Below are positions 17,896 to 26,400 of a stretch of 64,000 bases of DNA, in pieces. The notes below the pieces were generated by a model. It was not told the DNA's origin. It worked only from the letters and a program-made list of their open reading frames with translations, and searched no databases. Source of the DNA: an uncultured Lachnospiraceae bacterium (GTDB taxonomy: Bacteria; Bacillota; Clostridia; Lachnospirales; Lachnospiraceae); assembly GCA_944383265.1 (NCBI GenBank), contig CALWOX010000002.1, positions 268,859 through 332,858 of the forward strand. The letters are read 5' to 3'. How positions within the stretch are numbered: the stretch's first letter is position 1; each line of letters opens with the position of its first letter. The position numbers and the translations under genes are program-made.

Positions 17896-19359
17896 TTATT
17901 TGCTGCCATCCTCGGGATGCTTGGGAAGCCACTCGTTGCGGTATTCCTTGTAGGTCTTCTTAACAACCATTGTAAGAGCAAGAAGTCCGAGAAGGTTAGG
18001 AATAGCCATCATTGAGTTGAAGCAGTCTGAAAGGTTCCAAACAGTCTCAACCTGAAGGAGTGAACCAACAATGATGAAAAAGCAAACAAGTATAAGATAA
18101 GGATACTTAGCTCCCTTTCCGAAGAGGTACTTAACGTTCTGCTCGCCGTAGAAGTACCAACCGAGTACTGTAGAGAAAGCGAAGAAGAACATTGCAATTG
18201 CTATAAATATGTTACCAAAGTGTCCGTAAACAGTTCCGAATGCAGCCTGTGTAAGAGCAACACCCTGAAGGAGTGCGCCTGATGCATCGCGGCCGAATGA
18301 ACCGGGCTCAAGTGATCCTGTGATGATGATAACAAGAGCTGTAAGTGTTGTAAGAACCATAGTACAGATAAATACTGATACTATAGCAAGCTGTCCCTGC
18401 TGGCAAGGATGATCTACTCTCGCCTGAGCATGAGCGTTAGGTGTTGATCCGAGACCTGCCTCGTTATTGAAGAGACCTCTGGAGATACCGAACTTCGCGG
18501 CCTCTCTTATGGTGATACCGAAAGCACCGCCGGCAACACCCTGAGGAGTGAAAGCTCCCTCAAAGATCATACCGATAGCATAAGGGATGTCTGTAAAGTT
18601 AACGATAACAACTATAAGTCCGCCGACAAGGTAGAATATAGCCATTACGGGAACGAGCTTCTCTGTAACGGATCCTATACGGGAAACGCCGCCCGCAAAG
18701 ATTACCCATGCAAGGATAGCTATAACGATACCGCATATAAGCTTATCATATGTTATCTGCTGTCCCATGAAGTTAAAGGAAGCTGTAAAGTTTGAGAAAA
18801 ATGCTGAATGGAAAGCATCGCTTATGGAGTTAGCCTGAACCGCATTTCCGCAAAGTCCGAGAGCTATAGTAATAAGTAATGCAAAGATAGCTGCAAGTAC
18901 CTTTCCTAAAGTTCCCTTGTAGGCTGCCTTGATGTAGTAAACAGGGCCGCCTGAGTAGCTGCCGTCAGCCTCTTGAACACGATACTTCTGAGCAAGTGTA
19001 GCCTCACTGAAGATGGTAGCCATTCCGAAGAATGCCGAAACCCACATCCAGAATACAGCACCGGGGCCGCCGGCTGCGATAGCTGTTGCTATACCTGCAA
19101 TGTTACCGGTTCCTACCTGACCTGCTATAGCAGTGGTAACCGCCTGGAAAGAAGAAAGACCGCCTTCCTCTTTTCCACCTTTTTTCTTTCCGCCGAAGAG
19201 ACCGCCTGTAAGTCTTCTCCAACCATTTCCAAACTCCTTGACCTGAACGAATCCGGTCTGGATGGTTAACCATATACCTGTACCCACAAGGGCAACTATC
19301 AGTACATAGCCGGAAAGTACATCCTGAATTGACAGAATGATTTGGTTAAATGAATCCAT
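17896..19359 (-). CDS. Alanine/glycine:cation symporter (AGCS family)
   Basis: Sodium-coupled amino acid uptake across the cytoplasmic membrane; AGCS members move alanine, glycine or glutamine. The 487-residue product has about ten hydrophobic segments and family motifs such as QVGTGNIAGIATAIAAGGPGAVFWMW and NNEAGLGSTPNAHA. It sits immediately upstream of the grd operon on the same strand but has its own promoter and terminator. Glycine supply for the reductase is a reasonable inference. The GlnT-type glutamine role is the alternative, because a GlnK/GlnL-like system lies nearby. Confidence 0.93.
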   Translation of the reverse strand: MDSFNQIILSIQDVLSGYVLIVALVGTGIWLTIQTGFVQVKEFGNGWRRLTGGLFGGKKKGGKEEGGLSSFQAVTTAIAGQVGTGNIAGIATAIAAGGPGAVFWMWVSAFFGMATIFSEATLAQKYRVQEADGSYSGGPVYYIKAAYKGTLGKVLAAIFALLITIALGLCGNAVQANSISDAFHSAFFSNFTASFNFMGQQITYDKLICGIVIAILAWVIFAGGVSRIGSVTEKLVPVMAIFYLVGGLIVVIVNFTDIPYAIGMIFEGAFTPQGVAGGAFGITIREAAKFGISRGLFNNEAGLGSTPNAHAQARVDHPCQQGQLAIVSVFICTMVLTTLTALVIIITGSLEPGSFGRDASGALLQGVALTQAAFGTVYGHFGNIFIAIAMFFFAFSTVLGWYFYGEQNVKYLFGKGAKYPYLILVCFFIIVGSLLQVETVWNLSDCFNSMMAIPNLLGLLALTMVVKKTYKEYRNEWLPKHPEDGSK

Positions 19360-19428
19360 AACTGATTCCCCCTTCTAAAAAATGTTTACACAGAAAAAAA
19401 ATTGTTAATTTTTTATCCATGCACAGCT

Positions 19429-19457
19429 ATTATATCAACTTTTCCTCTAATAAGCAA
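19429..19457 (-). promoter_or_regulatory. Promoter of the AGCS symporter gene
   Basis: Minus-strand TTGCTT (19452-19457) and TATAAT (19429-19434), 17-bp spacer. No sigma-54 type -24/-12 element was seen here, although a sigma-54-activator-like regulator is divergent. The 19360-19768 gap holds this promoter, the divergent promoter at 19692 and a hairpin at 19647. Confidence 0.72.
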
Positions 19458-19646
19458 TCTTTTTTTAATAATTTTGCACATGTTACCGAGCTAAATCTAA
19501 GTATTTTTTATATATTATTACTCAACTCTACAATAGTTTACAAAAGTATTAATCAATATATGTAAACTTTATCCCTATAGTGTATTTTTGTTCATATATC
19601 AGATAATGATTCCCCAATTTTTACCCCCGGGCTTTCCAAAGAAAAT

Positions 19647-19691
19647 ATTCAGAATTTTATTTCAAAAATTCGCTTTTCTGAATTTTTTTTC
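19647..19691 (+). terminator. Hairpin with T tract just upstream of the regulator promoter
   Basis: ATTCAGAA (19647-19654) pairs with TTCTGAAT (19676-19683) and is followed on the plus strand by an unbroken T run to 19690. This looks like a rightward terminator, yet no plus-strand gene lies upstream. It may stop antisense transcription through the symporter gene. Confidence 0.45.
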
Positions 19692-19720
19692 TTGAATGAA
19701 TTATGGTTTCAAGGTATAAT
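19692..19720 (+). promoter_or_regulatory. Promoter of the AAA+ regulator gene
   Basis: TTGAAT (19692-19697) and TATAAT (19715-19720) with a 17-bp spacer. The predicted start near 19727 rules out the upstream in-frame start at 19703 and supports the ATG at 19769. Confidence 0.75.
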
Positions 19721-19768
19721 AAAAACATCAAAACTACTAAAATGTCTCTTTTAAGAAAGGCCGTTATT

Positions 19769-20761
19769 ATGGACAAGACCGAATTTATTAAAAATGTTTT
19801 TATGAAAACCTCTTCTCCTATTTATAAGAGAGCTCTCACTGAATGTGAGCAGGTAGCGGGCTCGAACGTGAATGTACTTATATTAGGTGAGCCCGGCACA
19901 GGAAAAGAGACTATAGCCAGGTATATACACCTTTGCAGCAAGCGTGCGGACAAGCCCTTTGTAAGTGTCAACTGTATGGCTTTTAAGGAAGAGGAGCTTC
20001 AGGATGAGCTCTTCGGACATGATTTCACTTCTCTTCACGGAGCCGGAAACACCAAGCCCGGAAGGCTTCAGAGTGCTAATACAGGAACTCTTTTTTTGGA
20101 GGAAGCCTTCAGCGCCGACATAATGACTCAGCTCAAGCTTTTGTCCGCCATTGAGAGCAAGTCCTATTGCCCTATCGGCAGCATCTCGCCTCAGACCCTC
20201 GATTTCAGGCTTATATCTTCCACCTCAAAAGACTTCTCCCAGAAGATTATCGGTGAGAATATCAATGAGGGATATTATTACAAGCTCAGCACCATATGCA
20301 TAAGGATCCCCTCTCTCAGAGAGCGCAAAGAGGATATAGTCGATCTCATTCAGTTTTTCCTTGATAAATCACAGAAGGAGAACAATATCAGAATAGATAC
20401 CATAGAGGACAAGGCTTGGCAGTTTTTGGTAAACTATGAGTATCCCGGAAATCTCTGGGAGCTTGAGAACACTCTTGACCGCATGGTGGTGCTTTCCTCC
20501 AATAACACTATCACAGGCGAGGGTATCCCTATCCTCTTTAATATAAAGAGGCCTCAGGCCGCAAAGGAGATAGGTCTTGAGTTCCCCGATCATCTTATGA
20601 CCTGGAAGGAATTTAAGAGCATGAGCGAGAAGAGATTTTTGGAGAGCGTTCTGCTTGGAATGGGCTGGAATATTTCCGCCACAGCAAAGAAGCTTAATAT
20701 GAGCTCACGCCAGATATTCAACAAAATAAAAGAATATAATATTGAAAAACCTGTTATTTGA
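19769..20761 (+). CDS. AAA+ sigma-54-activator-like transcription regulator with degenerate GAFTGA loop
   Basis: A 330-residue protein of the NtrC-type AAA+ fold with no N-terminal sensor domain. Walker A is GEPGTGKE (40-47), Walker B is TLFLEEA (107-113, E in place of the usual D), the arginine-finger region is RIPSLRERKED, and a Fis-type HTH ends the protein (NISATAKKLNMSSRQIF). The sigma-54-contacting GAFTGA loop is replaced by FTSLHGAG (86-93), so classical sigma-54 activation is doubtful; TyrR-like control of sigma-70-type promoters is possible. The start at 19769 has AAAGG 8 nt upstream. Its neighbours (symporter, selD, grd) suggest a role in amino acid or selenium metabolism. Confidence 0.85.
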   Translation: MDKTEFIKNVFMKTSSPIYKRALTECEQVAGSNVNVLILGEPGTGKETIARYIHLCSKRADKPFVSVNCMAFKEEELQDELFGHDFTSLHGAGNTKPGRLQSANTGTLFLEEAFSADIMTQLKLLSAIESKSYCPIGSISPQTLDFRLISSTSKDFSQKIIGENINEGYYYKLSTICIRIPSLRERKEDIVDLIQFFLDKSQKENNIRIDTIEDKAWQFLVNYEYPGNLWELENTLDRMVVLSSNNTITGEGIPILFNIKRPQAAKEIGLEFPDHLMTWKEFKSMSEKRFLESVLLGMGWNISATAKKLNMSSRQIFNKIKEYNIEKPVI

Positions 20762-20903
20762 TTTTCTTATCATTTAAATTTTTCTTTAATTACTGATTAT
20801 TTTATTCTGCCTTTTATTATAATAGCCTTATATTCTTACTCCGGTTTGACATATACAAAACCGAACGTAAGCAATACGATCATAACTGTATAAGGAGAAA
20901 AAC

Positions 20904-21947
20904 ATGTCAGACATAAAACTTACTCAGCTTGCCGGCGAGTGTGGAGGCTGAGCATCAAAAATAGGTCCCGATACCTTAGCGCAGGTTCTGCGCGATTTAC
21001 CCGGATTTTCAGATCCGAACCTTCTTGTCGGCTACGATACCGCCGACGATGCAGCTGTATACAAAGTCAATGATGAGGTTGCATTAATACAGACCGTAGA
21101 TATCTTCCCTCCTAATGTGGATGATCCCTACGAATACGGTCTCATAGCGGCGGCAAATTCTCTCTCCGATGTATGGGCCATGGGAGGAGCCCCGAAGCTT
21201 GCCATGAATGTATTTATGTTCCCCGAAACCCTTCCTCCCGAGGATGTCCATAATATACTTCTCGGAGGTTATGACAAGGTCAGGGAGGCCGGAGCTATAG
21301 TTGTGGGAGGCCATACTATAAAGGACAATGTTCCGAAATACGGGCTCTGTGTATCCGGCTTTGTTCATCCCGACAGGATACTCAAGAACAACGGCATAAA
21401 GCCCGGAGACGCCCTCATCCTTACAAAGCCTATAGGAACAGGTGTCCTCACGAACGCCGACAAGGGTGGTCTTTTAAGCGAAGCTCGCCATAAGGAATTG
21501 GTAGACTGCATGTCTCGCCTCAATAAGTACGCTTCCGATACGGTCACCGCAAGTAAGGCAAATGTCCACGCATGTACAGACGTAACCGGGTTTGCCCTTT
21601 TAGGCCACAGCTATGAAATGTGTGAGGGAAGCGAGTGCAGCATTTATATAGACTCCTCTTCTGTTCCCTTCTTAAGAGAAGCGAGGAAGTACGCAGCTAT
21701 GGGTCTCGTTCCCGCAAATGCCTATAAGAACAGGAATCATCTTGCAGGCAAGATAGACATCTCTCCTTCCATATCGGAGGATATATCTGACCTTCTCTTT
21801 GATCCTCAGACCTCAGGCGGACTCCTCTATGCGGTTCCTGCGGATGAGGCCTCAGAGCTTATAAAGAGACTTAATGAAACGGTTCCCGAGGCACGTATAA
21901 TCGGATACGCCGACAGCAAAGCTGAAAAAGAAATATATGTAATTTAA
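20904..21947 (+). CDS. selD: SelD, selenide water dikinase (selenophosphate synthetase), Sec16
   Basis: Makes selenophosphate from selenide and ATP. The ATG at 20904 has AAGGAG 6 nt upstream. Translation passes an in-frame TGA at 20949-20951 (codon 16), giving the active-site motif GECGGUASKIGP, where other SelD proteins have C or U. Without recoding only the tail from 21117 would be annotated. The full product is 347 residues, the normal length, with DDAAVY, DPQTSGGLL and other family motifs. A perfect hairpin GCGCAG-GTT-CTGCGC lies at 20979-20993, 27 nt after the UGA, farther than usual for a SECIS stem. It follows the AAA+ regulator after 142 bp; I saw no convincing promoter between them. 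Confidence 0.96.
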
Positions 21948-21987
21948 AACAATATGTAGCTTTAGAATAATATGTAATTCAAAATAA

Positions 21988-22037
21988 AAAAGGACCGCCA
22001 TGACAGCAATTTAAATCCTGTTTCCGGCAGTCCTTTT
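21988..22037. terminator. Bidirectional terminator between selD and purA
   Basis: AAAAGGACCGCC (21988-21999) pairs with GGCAGTCCTTTT (22026-22037) with one mismatch. A-rich and T-rich flanks serve the convergent selD (+) and purA (-) transcripts. Confidence 0.75.
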
Positions 22038-22099
22038 CATTATGTATTTTATTATTTTTTATTATGTATTTTATTATGCTTTTTAATTTTTCAATACCT

Positions 22100-23401
22100 T
22101 TAGCCTATATTTATCTTTATAGGGCTCTCGCGATATATGATATCATCTCTTCCGGGGCCGTTTGAGATCATAGTGATAGGGAAGCCTATTTCCTTCTCTA
22201 TAAACTCGATATAGTTACGGCAGTTCTCAGGGAGGTCCTCATACTTTCTTATTCCCCTTATATCACACTTCCATCCGGGAAGCTTCTCGATAACGGGTTT
22301 GGCCTTCTCCAAAAGTCCTGTTGTGGGGAATTCCTTTGTTATCTCTCCGTTTATATCATATGCAACACAAACCGGTATCTCGTCAAGATATCCGAGAACA
22401 TCCAATACTGTGAATGCCACATCTGTGGTTCCCTGAAGTCTGCATCCGTACTTTGAGGCTACGCAGTCATACCAGCCCACACGTCTGGGACGTCCTGTAG
22501 TAGCGCCGTACTCTCCGCCGTCTCCGCCTCGTCTCCTAAGCTCCTCAGCCTCGTCTCCGAATATCTCCGATACGAATTCTCCGGCGCCTACGGCACTTGA
22601 GTATGCCTTGTTTACTGTTATTATCTTCTTAATGGCATAGGGAGGCACTCCTGCTCCGATAGCTCCGTATGAAGCCAATGTGGATGAGGAAGTAACCATG
22701 GGATAAATTCCGTGGTCGGGATCCTTGAGAGTTCCGAGCTGGCCCTCCAGAAGGATCTCCTTACCCTCCTTAAGGGCGTTCCAAAGATAGAGAGAAGTAT
22801 CGCACACATAGGGCTCAACCATCTTTTTATATTCCATCATCTCTTTATAAAGCTCCTCAGGATCGAGAAGAGGTTTCTTGTAGAGATACTCCAAAAGTAC
22901 ATTCTTTGTTGCGCAGACAGATTCAAGCTTTGCCTTTAAAGCGTCATCATCAAAGAGCTCATGAACCTGAAAACCGATCTTCGCATACTTGTCGGAATAA
23001 AAGGGAGCTATACCTGATTTGGTGGAACCAAAAGACTTCCCTCCCAGTCTCTCCTCCTCATACTTGTCAAAAAGTATATGGTAAGGCATCACCATCTGCG
23101 CCCTGTCAGATATAAGTATCTTGGGCATGGGCACACCCTTTTCAATAATGCTGTTAAGCTCCTTAAAAAGGACCGGTATATTTAATGCCACTCCGTTTCC
23201 TATAACGCTTGTAGTATGGCTGTAGAAAACGCCTGAGGGCAGCGTATGAAGTGCGAACTTACCGTAATTGTTTACGATAGTATGTCCCGCATTGGCTCCA
23301 CCCTGAAAGCGCACTATAATATCCGCTTCCTTAGCCAGCATATCGGTGATCTTTCCCTTACCTTCATCACCCCAGTTTGCTCCTACTATTGCTTTAATCA
23401 C
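22100..23401 (-). CDS. purA: Adenylosuccinate synthetase
   Basis: GTP-dependent first step from IMP to AMP. The 433 residues begin with the P-loop-like GANWGDEGKGK, followed by the catalytic histidine region NAGHTIVNN and the signature QLGTLKDPDHGIYPMVTSS. The start codon is GTG at 23401, preceded by CAGGAGG. It lies 63 bp downstream of the response regulator gene on the same strand, with a possible extra -10 (TATAAT) in the gap. The protein is standard in length. Confidence 0.95.
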   Translation of the reverse strand: MIKAIVGANWGDEGKGKITDMLAKEADIIVRFQGGANAGHTIVNNYGKFALHTLPSGVFYSHTTSVIGNGVALNIPVLFKELNSIIEKGVPMPKILISDRAQMVMPYHILFDKYEEERLGGKSFGSTKSGIAPFYSDKYAKIGFQVHELFDDDALKAKLESVCATKNVLLEYLYKKPLLDPEELYKEMMEYKKMVEPYVCDTSLYLWNALKEGKEILLEGQLGTLKDPDHGIYPMVTSSSTLASYGAIGAGVPPYAIKKIITVNKAYSSAVGAGEFVSEIFGDEAEELRRRGGDGGEYGATTGRPRRVGWYDCVASKYGCRLQGTTDVAFTVLDVLGYLDEIPVCVAYDINGEITKEFPTTGLLEKAKPVIEKLPGWKCDIRGIRKYEDLPENCRNYIEFIEKEIGFPITMISNGPGRDDIIYRESPIKINIG

Positions 23402-23464
23402 TTGAATTTTCCTCCTGTTGATTATATCCGGGCCTCTCAGCCAATAGAATATAATATCACACTT

Positions 23465-24328
23465 CTAAGCCTCTCTGCAATATGAAAGAAGTCCTGTAAG
23501 GAAATTCCTTATCCTTACATTTCCGTGCTTTTCAGATCTGCCTCTTATATAGTTCATCTCCTTGCGTATCTGCTCAAAGTTGTAGAGCCTTCCCGAGTAC
23601 TCGTTGAATACAGGATCCGCATAGTCCTCAAGCCCCTTGTTTGCAAGATTCACCATTCCGGAAAATGCCGCTCTCCTTATACGCTGCTCCACACTCTTGG
23701 GATTTCTGTGAAGCCTTCCGCAGAGATCGTTTAAGGTGGAGTCGGATACATCCATGTCATTATCCATAAGGTACTCTATTATGGATATGATGTCCTTACT
23801 TCCGGACTCCCCGGAAATGCCTATTCCCTGAAGGATCCCTCTCAGGCGCTGCATATACGCCTTTCCTGTCCTGGACTTTGCCTGAGTATCTGATACGGCA
23901 GCCGATGAAGGTATGTTGTCGTTTGAAAAGAGATCCTGCGCCTTTGCTATAAGCTTTTTCATTGTCCTTCCGGCCTCAACATTTTTGAGCACGCTCTCTA
24001 TCTCTATGCTGTTTACCGGCTTGTGCACATAGAACTCTATTCCGCTCTCATATGCTTTGGAAACCATTTCCTTATTGTCCACCTGCGAAAGCATTATCAC
24101 AGATACATCAGGGGATATCTTCTTTATTTTTTCCGCGAAGGTTATGCCGTCAAGCTCAGGCATCAAAAGGTCCGCGATAACTATATCAGGCTTTAAAAGA
24201 GGTACATCCTCAAGCGCATCTCTGCCGTTATCGGACATTCCGCATATCTCTCCCAGCTGTCTCTCCGATATTATCTGTTTCAGTATGCTGCAAATATTTT
24301 TATCATCATCAACTATATATATCTTCAC
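23465..24328 (-). CDS. Response regulator, GlnL/YcbB type
   Basis: A 287-residue two-component response regulator. The receiver domain (1-120) has the acidic pair DD (7-8), phospho-acceptor D53 in IADLLMPELDG and K103 in HKPVN. The C-terminal region (about 150-287) resembles the YcbB domain found in Bacillus GlnL rather than a common OmpR or LuxR HTH. The GTG start overlaps the kinase stop codon (GTGA), so the pair is translationally coupled. GlnL in Bacillus controls glutaminase and a glutamine transporter; a similar target here is inference. Confidence 0.87.
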   Translation of the reverse strand: MKIYIVDDDKNICSILKQIISERQLGEICGMSDNGRDALEDVPLLKPDIVIADLLMPELDGITFAEKIKKISPDVSVIMLSQVDNKEMVSKAYESGIEFYVHKPVNSIEIESVLKNVEAGRTMKKLIAKAQDLFSNDNIPSSAAVSDTQAKSRTGKAYMQRLRGILQGIGISGESGSKDIISIIEYLMDNDMDVSDSTLNDLCGRLHRNPKSVEQRIRRAAFSGMVNLANKGLEDYADPVFNEYSGRLYNFEQIRKEMNYIRGRSEKHGNVRIRNFLTGLLSYCREA

Positions 24329-25608
24329 GACTGTACCTCCATCTCGTCCCTTGGTATTTTGATAACGAATCTCGTCCTTCCCTTGACCGAGGATACGCTT
24401 ATTTCTCCATTGAATTCCTTTTCAATTATATTCTTAACTATGAGAAGCCCAAGGCCTCTCCCTACAACTCCGGTCTCATAATTTATCTTGGTGGAATATC
24501 CCGCGTTGAAAATATCCCCTATCCTGTCTTCGGGTATCTCCTTGCCGTCGTTCTCAACTGTCATGATATATTTACCGTCAGATTCCTCGATATTGATATC
24601 TATATGCAGACTGTTATTTTCCGCCGCCTCAACAGCATTTGTAAATAAATTATTAAATACAGACATCAGATAATAATACTTATGAGTAAACAGATTGTCG
24701 GGACAATCGACCCTCTTTTCGAGCTTTACACCCTCCTCATCGGCATAGTCCTGAGCCCTCTTCAGCAATAGCGATATTATCTCTGATATGTACATTCCTT
24801 CTCTGTCGATATTACTCTCAAGAGAATTGCTCACACCCCTCAATACGGAGCTGTATATCTTCTTTATTTCATGGACATTTGTGGCCAGACTCAAAGCCTG
24901 TTCGGAAAGCCTGTTGGACTCCTTTTTAAGCTCATCATAGAGCTTGTAGGCATTGCTCATGGTATTTTCCACCATATCCATATTTTCTTTCATGCAGACA
25001 GTCTCACCGGAAAGCTCCGTCACTGTCATAAGCAATTTTTTGTATATCTTTATATCCTCATGCTTCAAAAGCATGATCTCATATCCCTTTATAAGCCTTA
25101 CAAAAAGAAGTACTATAAAGGCTCTTATAACCGCTACGCAAACAATGCCTGCTTGGTTTTCTATCGTCAGGGAGGCAAAGCCCTCTCTCAGGAGGAGCTC
25201 GACCAGATTAGACAGATAGTCTATCAGCGCCAGCATGGGAAGCTCGTAGTTTTTGGTGAAATTCCTGCTGTCTTTCTCATAGTAAAAATAGAGAAACACC
25301 CCATAAACTATGTAGAAAAATGCCTCAGGCAAATATGCACTTATAAAGTTGGCCGCCTCACCTGTGAGAGCCACGGAAGTAAATGCTCTGGATGCAGCTA
25401 CACCAAGACCCGATACTATTGATACGGGAATAAGGGGAAAATCCTTTGCGATAGTGAGAAATACAGGAAGTAGAAGTATCCCCATTGAGACTGTGAAATA
25501 TTTTGCGAGGATACTCAAGTTGAATTGGGCAAAGGCTACTATTATGACGCTGTACACCAAAACAGGTACAGCATATCCTATACCCTGTTCACTTTTTTCC
25601 GTCTTCAT
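24325..25608 (-). CDS. Sensor histidine kinase, GlnK-like partner
   Basis: A 427-residue membrane kinase. The N-terminal half (about 15-175) has roughly five to six hydrophobic segments. It is followed by a coiled region, H-box NVHEIKK (H246), N-box NNLFTNAVEAAENN and G-box GRGLGLLIVKN of a HATPase_c domain. It is paired with the downstream response regulator by a 4-bp overlap. The resemblance to GlnK of Bacillus rests mainly on the partner; the sensed ligand cannot be read from sequence. Confidence 0.88.
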   Translation of the reverse strand: MKTEKSEQGIGYAVPVLVYSVIIVAFAQFNLSILAKYFTVSMGILLLPVFLTIAKDFPLIPVSIVSGLGVAASRAFTSVALTGEAANFISAYLPEAFFYIVYGVFLYFYYEKDSRNFTKNYELPMLALIDYLSNLVELLLREGFASLTIENQAGIVCVAVIRAFIVLLFVRLIKGYEIMLLKHEDIKIYKKLLMTVTELSGETVCMKENMDMVENTMSNAYKLYDELKKESNRLSEQALSLATNVHEIKKIYSSVLRGVSNSLESNIDREGMYISEIISLLLKRAQDYADEEGVKLEKRVDCPDNLFTHKYYYLMSVFNNLFTNAVEAAENNSLHIDINIEESDGKYIMTVENDGKEIPEDRIGDIFNAGYSTKINYETGVVGRGLGLLIVKNIIEKEFNGEISVSSVKGRTRFVIKIPRDEMEVQS

Positions 25609-25664
25609 ACTACCTCCCCAAAAAGTAGAATATTGAAATTGTTAACTTTTTGTTAATATGTTTT

Positions 25665-25693
25665 ATCTTAGCATTGTGCCTGAAAAAATGCAA
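25665..25693 (-). promoter_or_regulatory. Promoter of the kinase/regulator pair
   Basis: Minus-strand TTGCAT (25688-25693) and TAAGAT (25665-25670), 17-bp spacer, about 60 nt before the kinase start. A GTTAAC-rich inverted repeat (GTTAAC..GTTAA, 25641-25656) lies just downstream. Confidence 0.6.
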
Positions 25694-25742
25694 TACAAGT
25701 TAACGTAAAATGACTAATTCTTTACATTGTATGTATAAAGAA

Positions 25743-25786
25743 AGCCCCAATATTATATATTTCCTATCATATATAATATTGAGGCT
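25743..25786. terminator. Terminator of the tRNA cluster
   Basis: An 18-bp near-perfect inverted repeat (25743-25760 with 25769-25786) around AATATTATATAT, followed on the minus strand by TTCTTTAT. It sits 20 bp past the tRNA-Thr gene. Confidence 0.75.
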
Positions 25787-25805
25787 CCTCTCAAATTTTC
25801 TTTAA

Positions 25806-25878
<73 letters not shown>

Positions 25879-25920
25879 TTTTCAAAAAATAAAGCTCATG
25901 ATTTTACATGAGCTCTTTAG

Positions 25921-25992
25921 TGACCTTGCCGGGAATCGAACCCGGGCCTTCGCCGTGAGAGGGCGACGTCTTGACCGCTTGACTACAAGGCC
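25921..25992 (-). tRNA. tRNA-Glu (anticodon CUC), copy 1
   Basis: Acceptor GGCCTTG/CAAGGTC, anticodon loop CTCTCAC (CTC, reading GAG) and T arm CCGGGTTCGATTCCCGG, discriminator A. All 72 bases are identical to the copy at 26091. It probably shares a transcript with tRNA-Thr. Confidence 0.94.
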
Positions 25993-26025
25993 TTATCAAT
26001 ATTCATTCTTGTTGACTGCTCAGGT

Positions 26026-26054
26026 ATAATATCATATAAATATCAGTTTGGCAA
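26026..26054 (-). promoter_or_regulatory. Promoter between the two tRNA-Glu genes
   Basis: Minus-strand TTGCCA (26049-26054) and TATTAT (26026-26031), 17-bp spacer, placed to transcribe tRNA-Glu copy 1 and tRNA-Thr. Confidence 0.6.
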
Positions 26055-26090
26055 GTACTTTTTTATTTTCTTTTGCAGAGTTTTCTGCAG

Positions 26091-26162
26091 TGACCTTGCC
26101 GGGAATCGAACCCGGGCCTTCGCCGTGAGAGGGCGACGTCTTGACCGCTTGACTACAAGGCC
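26091..26162 (-). tRNA. tRNA-Glu (anticodon CUC), copy 2
   Basis: Identical over 72 nt to the gene at 25921. The flanking sequences differ, so the duplication covers only the tRNA itself. It follows tRNA-Pro by 7 bp. Confidence 0.94.
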
Positions 26163-26169
26163 ATATGAG

Positions 26170-26243
26170 TCGAGGCGACGTGATTCGAACACGCGACCTC
26201 TGCGTCCCGAACGCAGCGCTCTACCGGGCTGAGCCACGCCTCG
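26170..26243 (-). tRNA. tRNA-Pro (anticodon CGG)
   Basis: Acceptor CGAGGCG/CGCCTCG, anticodon stem-loop CTGCG-TTCGGGA-CGCAG (CGG, reading CCG), T arm GCGTGTTCGAATCACGT, discriminator A. First gene of the minus-strand tRNA cluster. Confidence 0.92.
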
Positions 26244-26293
26244 ACTTACTCCGCTGAGTCACGCTCAGCTGTCGGTCTCAAAACACAAGGCAT

Positions 26294-26322
26294 AGTATAA
26301 TAAAAATGCCTCGACTTGTCAA
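26294..26322 (-). promoter_or_regulatory. Promoter of the tRNA-Pro/tRNA-Glu cluster
   Basis: Minus-strand TTGACA (26317-26322) and TATACT (26294-26299) with a 17-bp spacer, near consensus. Its start lies about 45 nt before tRNA-Pro, and a GCTGAGCG/CGCTCAGC-like hairpin occupies the leader. Confidence 0.82.
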
Positions 26323-26400
26323 TTATTTTTTTGCTTTATATATAATTTTTTTCTCTTTGTAAAAATAAATATTTTTCTTTTATGAACTTTTTTACAGGTG

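Noticed and set aside
19360..19768. Sigma-54 promoter (TGGCAC-N5-TTGCA) for the symporter gene
   Set aside because: No such element is present; a good -35/-10 pair with 17-bp spacing explains transcription.
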